6,654 nucleotides of DNA. Source: an uncultured Pseudomonas sp. GTDB taxonomy: Bacteria; Pseudomonadota; Gammaproteobacteria; Pseudomonadales; Pseudomonadaceae. The notes under the pieces were generated by a model. The model did no database searches. It worked only from the letters and a program-made list of their open reading frames with translations, and was not told the DNA's origin. Numbering within the stretch: position 1 is the stretch's first letter; each line of letters begins with the position of its first letter. The position numbers and the translations under genes were made by a program. This document shows positions 6,156 to 6,654 of the stretch, piece after piece. The stretch lies in the NCBI GenBank assembly GCA_937863915.1, contig CALMID010000518.1:1-6654 (forward strand), written 5' to 3'.

Positions 6156-6654
6156 ATGACCGGATTGAACACTGCCGTCATCTATATCCTGCAGACCCTT
6201 GGCAGCCTGTATCTGCTGATCGTCCTGCTGCGCTTCATCCTGCAACTGGTGCGGGCCGACTTCTACAACCCGCTCAGCCAGTTCGTGGTGCGCGCCACCC
6301 AGCCGCTGGTGCGCCCGCTGCGCCGGCTGATCCCGGGGCTGGCCGGCCTGGACCTGGCCTCGCTGATCCTGGCCATCATCGTGCAACTGCTGCTGATGGC
6401 ACTGACCCTGCTGCTGATGGGCTATGGCGCCGACATTCTGGGACTGGCCGGGCAGTTGCTGATTTGGTCGATCATTGGCGTCACCTCGCTGTTCATCAAG
6501 GTGTTCTTCTTCGCCCTGATCGTCAGCGTGATCCTCTCCTGGGTCGCCCCCGGCAGCTACAACCCCGGCGCGCAGCTGGTCAATCAGCTGTGTGAGCCCG
6601 TGCTGGCCCCCTTCCGCAAGCTGATTCCGAACCTGGGCGGCCTGGATATCTCGC
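6156..6654 (+). CDS. yggT: YggT family membrane protein, 3' end beyond window
   Basis: The visible 166 residues begin MTGLNTAVIYILQTLGSLYL and are strongly hydrophobic. They contain two copies of the YGGT module: a transmembrane helix, then a N-P-x-[SA]-Q-x-V motif, then a P-x-[RK]-[RK]-LIP turn. The first copy spans about 8-68 (YNPLSQFVV, then RRLIPGLAGLDLASL) and the second about 113-166 (YNPGAQLVN, then RKLIPNLGGLDIS). Transmembrane segments are predicted near 8-32, 65-90, 97-108 and 112-130. Family members are about 190-200 residues, so roughly 30 are missing. YggT proteins are inner-membrane proteins implicated in osmotic stress tolerance and, in Gram-positive relatives, in division and shape. 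The precise function here is not known. Twelve bases separate it from proC, with AAAGGAG overlapping the proC stop region. Confidence 0.93.
   Translation, partial: MTGLNTAVIYILQTLGSLYLLIVLLRFILQLVRADFYNPLSQFVVRATQPLVRPLRRLIPGLAGLDLASLILAIIVQLLLMALTLLLMGYGADILGLAGQLLIWSIIGVTSLFIKVFFFALIVSVILSWVAPGSYNPGAQLVNQLCEPVLAPFRKLIPNLGGLDIS

Noticed and set aside
4611..6386. A 591-codon open frame antisense to yggS, proC and the start of yggT.
   Set aside because: It is a shadow of three well-recognised genes with strong family motifs. The Gly/Gln/Ala-rich product matches no domain I know.

Overview
The window comes from a GC-rich gammaproteobacterium of the Pseudomonas group (Pseudomonas or a close relative such as Halopseudomonas). 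The PilT, PilU, YggS, ProC and YggT proteins look very close to their P. aeruginosa counterparts. The arrangement pilU<-pilT | yggS->proC->yggT is, from memory, the P. aeruginosa PA0396-PA0392 order. No tRNA, rRNA, IS element or CRISPR array is visible.

Left part (1-2377): the start of a leftward TM2-domain membrane protein gene is cut by the window edge. A 150-bp divergent intergenic region follows. Rightward from it runs a two-gene operon: a radical SAM protein with a C-terminal helix-hairpin-helix, of the family recorded as a putative DNA modification/repair radical SAM protein, and its obligate partner, a DUF4130 / TIGR03915 'probable DNA metabolism protein'. A near-perfect LexA (SOS) box lies 15 bp upstream of the radical SAM start. 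This points to a DNA-damage-induced, biochemically uncharacterised DNA repair or modification pair. The partner protein is often fused to a uracil-DNA-glycosylase-like (UdgX-type) domain. Here that domain is absent and the protein ends in an unconserved basic tail whose last codons lie inside the 3' end of pilU on the opposite strand.

Middle (2328-4541, leftward): pilT then pilU, the paired hexameric ATPases that power type IV pilus retraction and twitching. They are separated by 30 bp and probably cotranscribed.

Right part (4614-6654, rightward): yggS (PLP homeostasis protein), proC (pyrroline-5-carboxylate reductase) and yggT (integral membrane protein, cut by the window edge), with 18-bp and 12-bp spacers and evidently one operon. 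A 72-bp divergent region with a 20-bp dyad separates it from pilT.

The most interesting part is the SOS-controlled radical SAM / DUF4130 operon. The remainder is conserved housekeeping and pilus machinery. The window is almost fully coding, and its longest non-genic stretch is the 150-bp region at 123-272.
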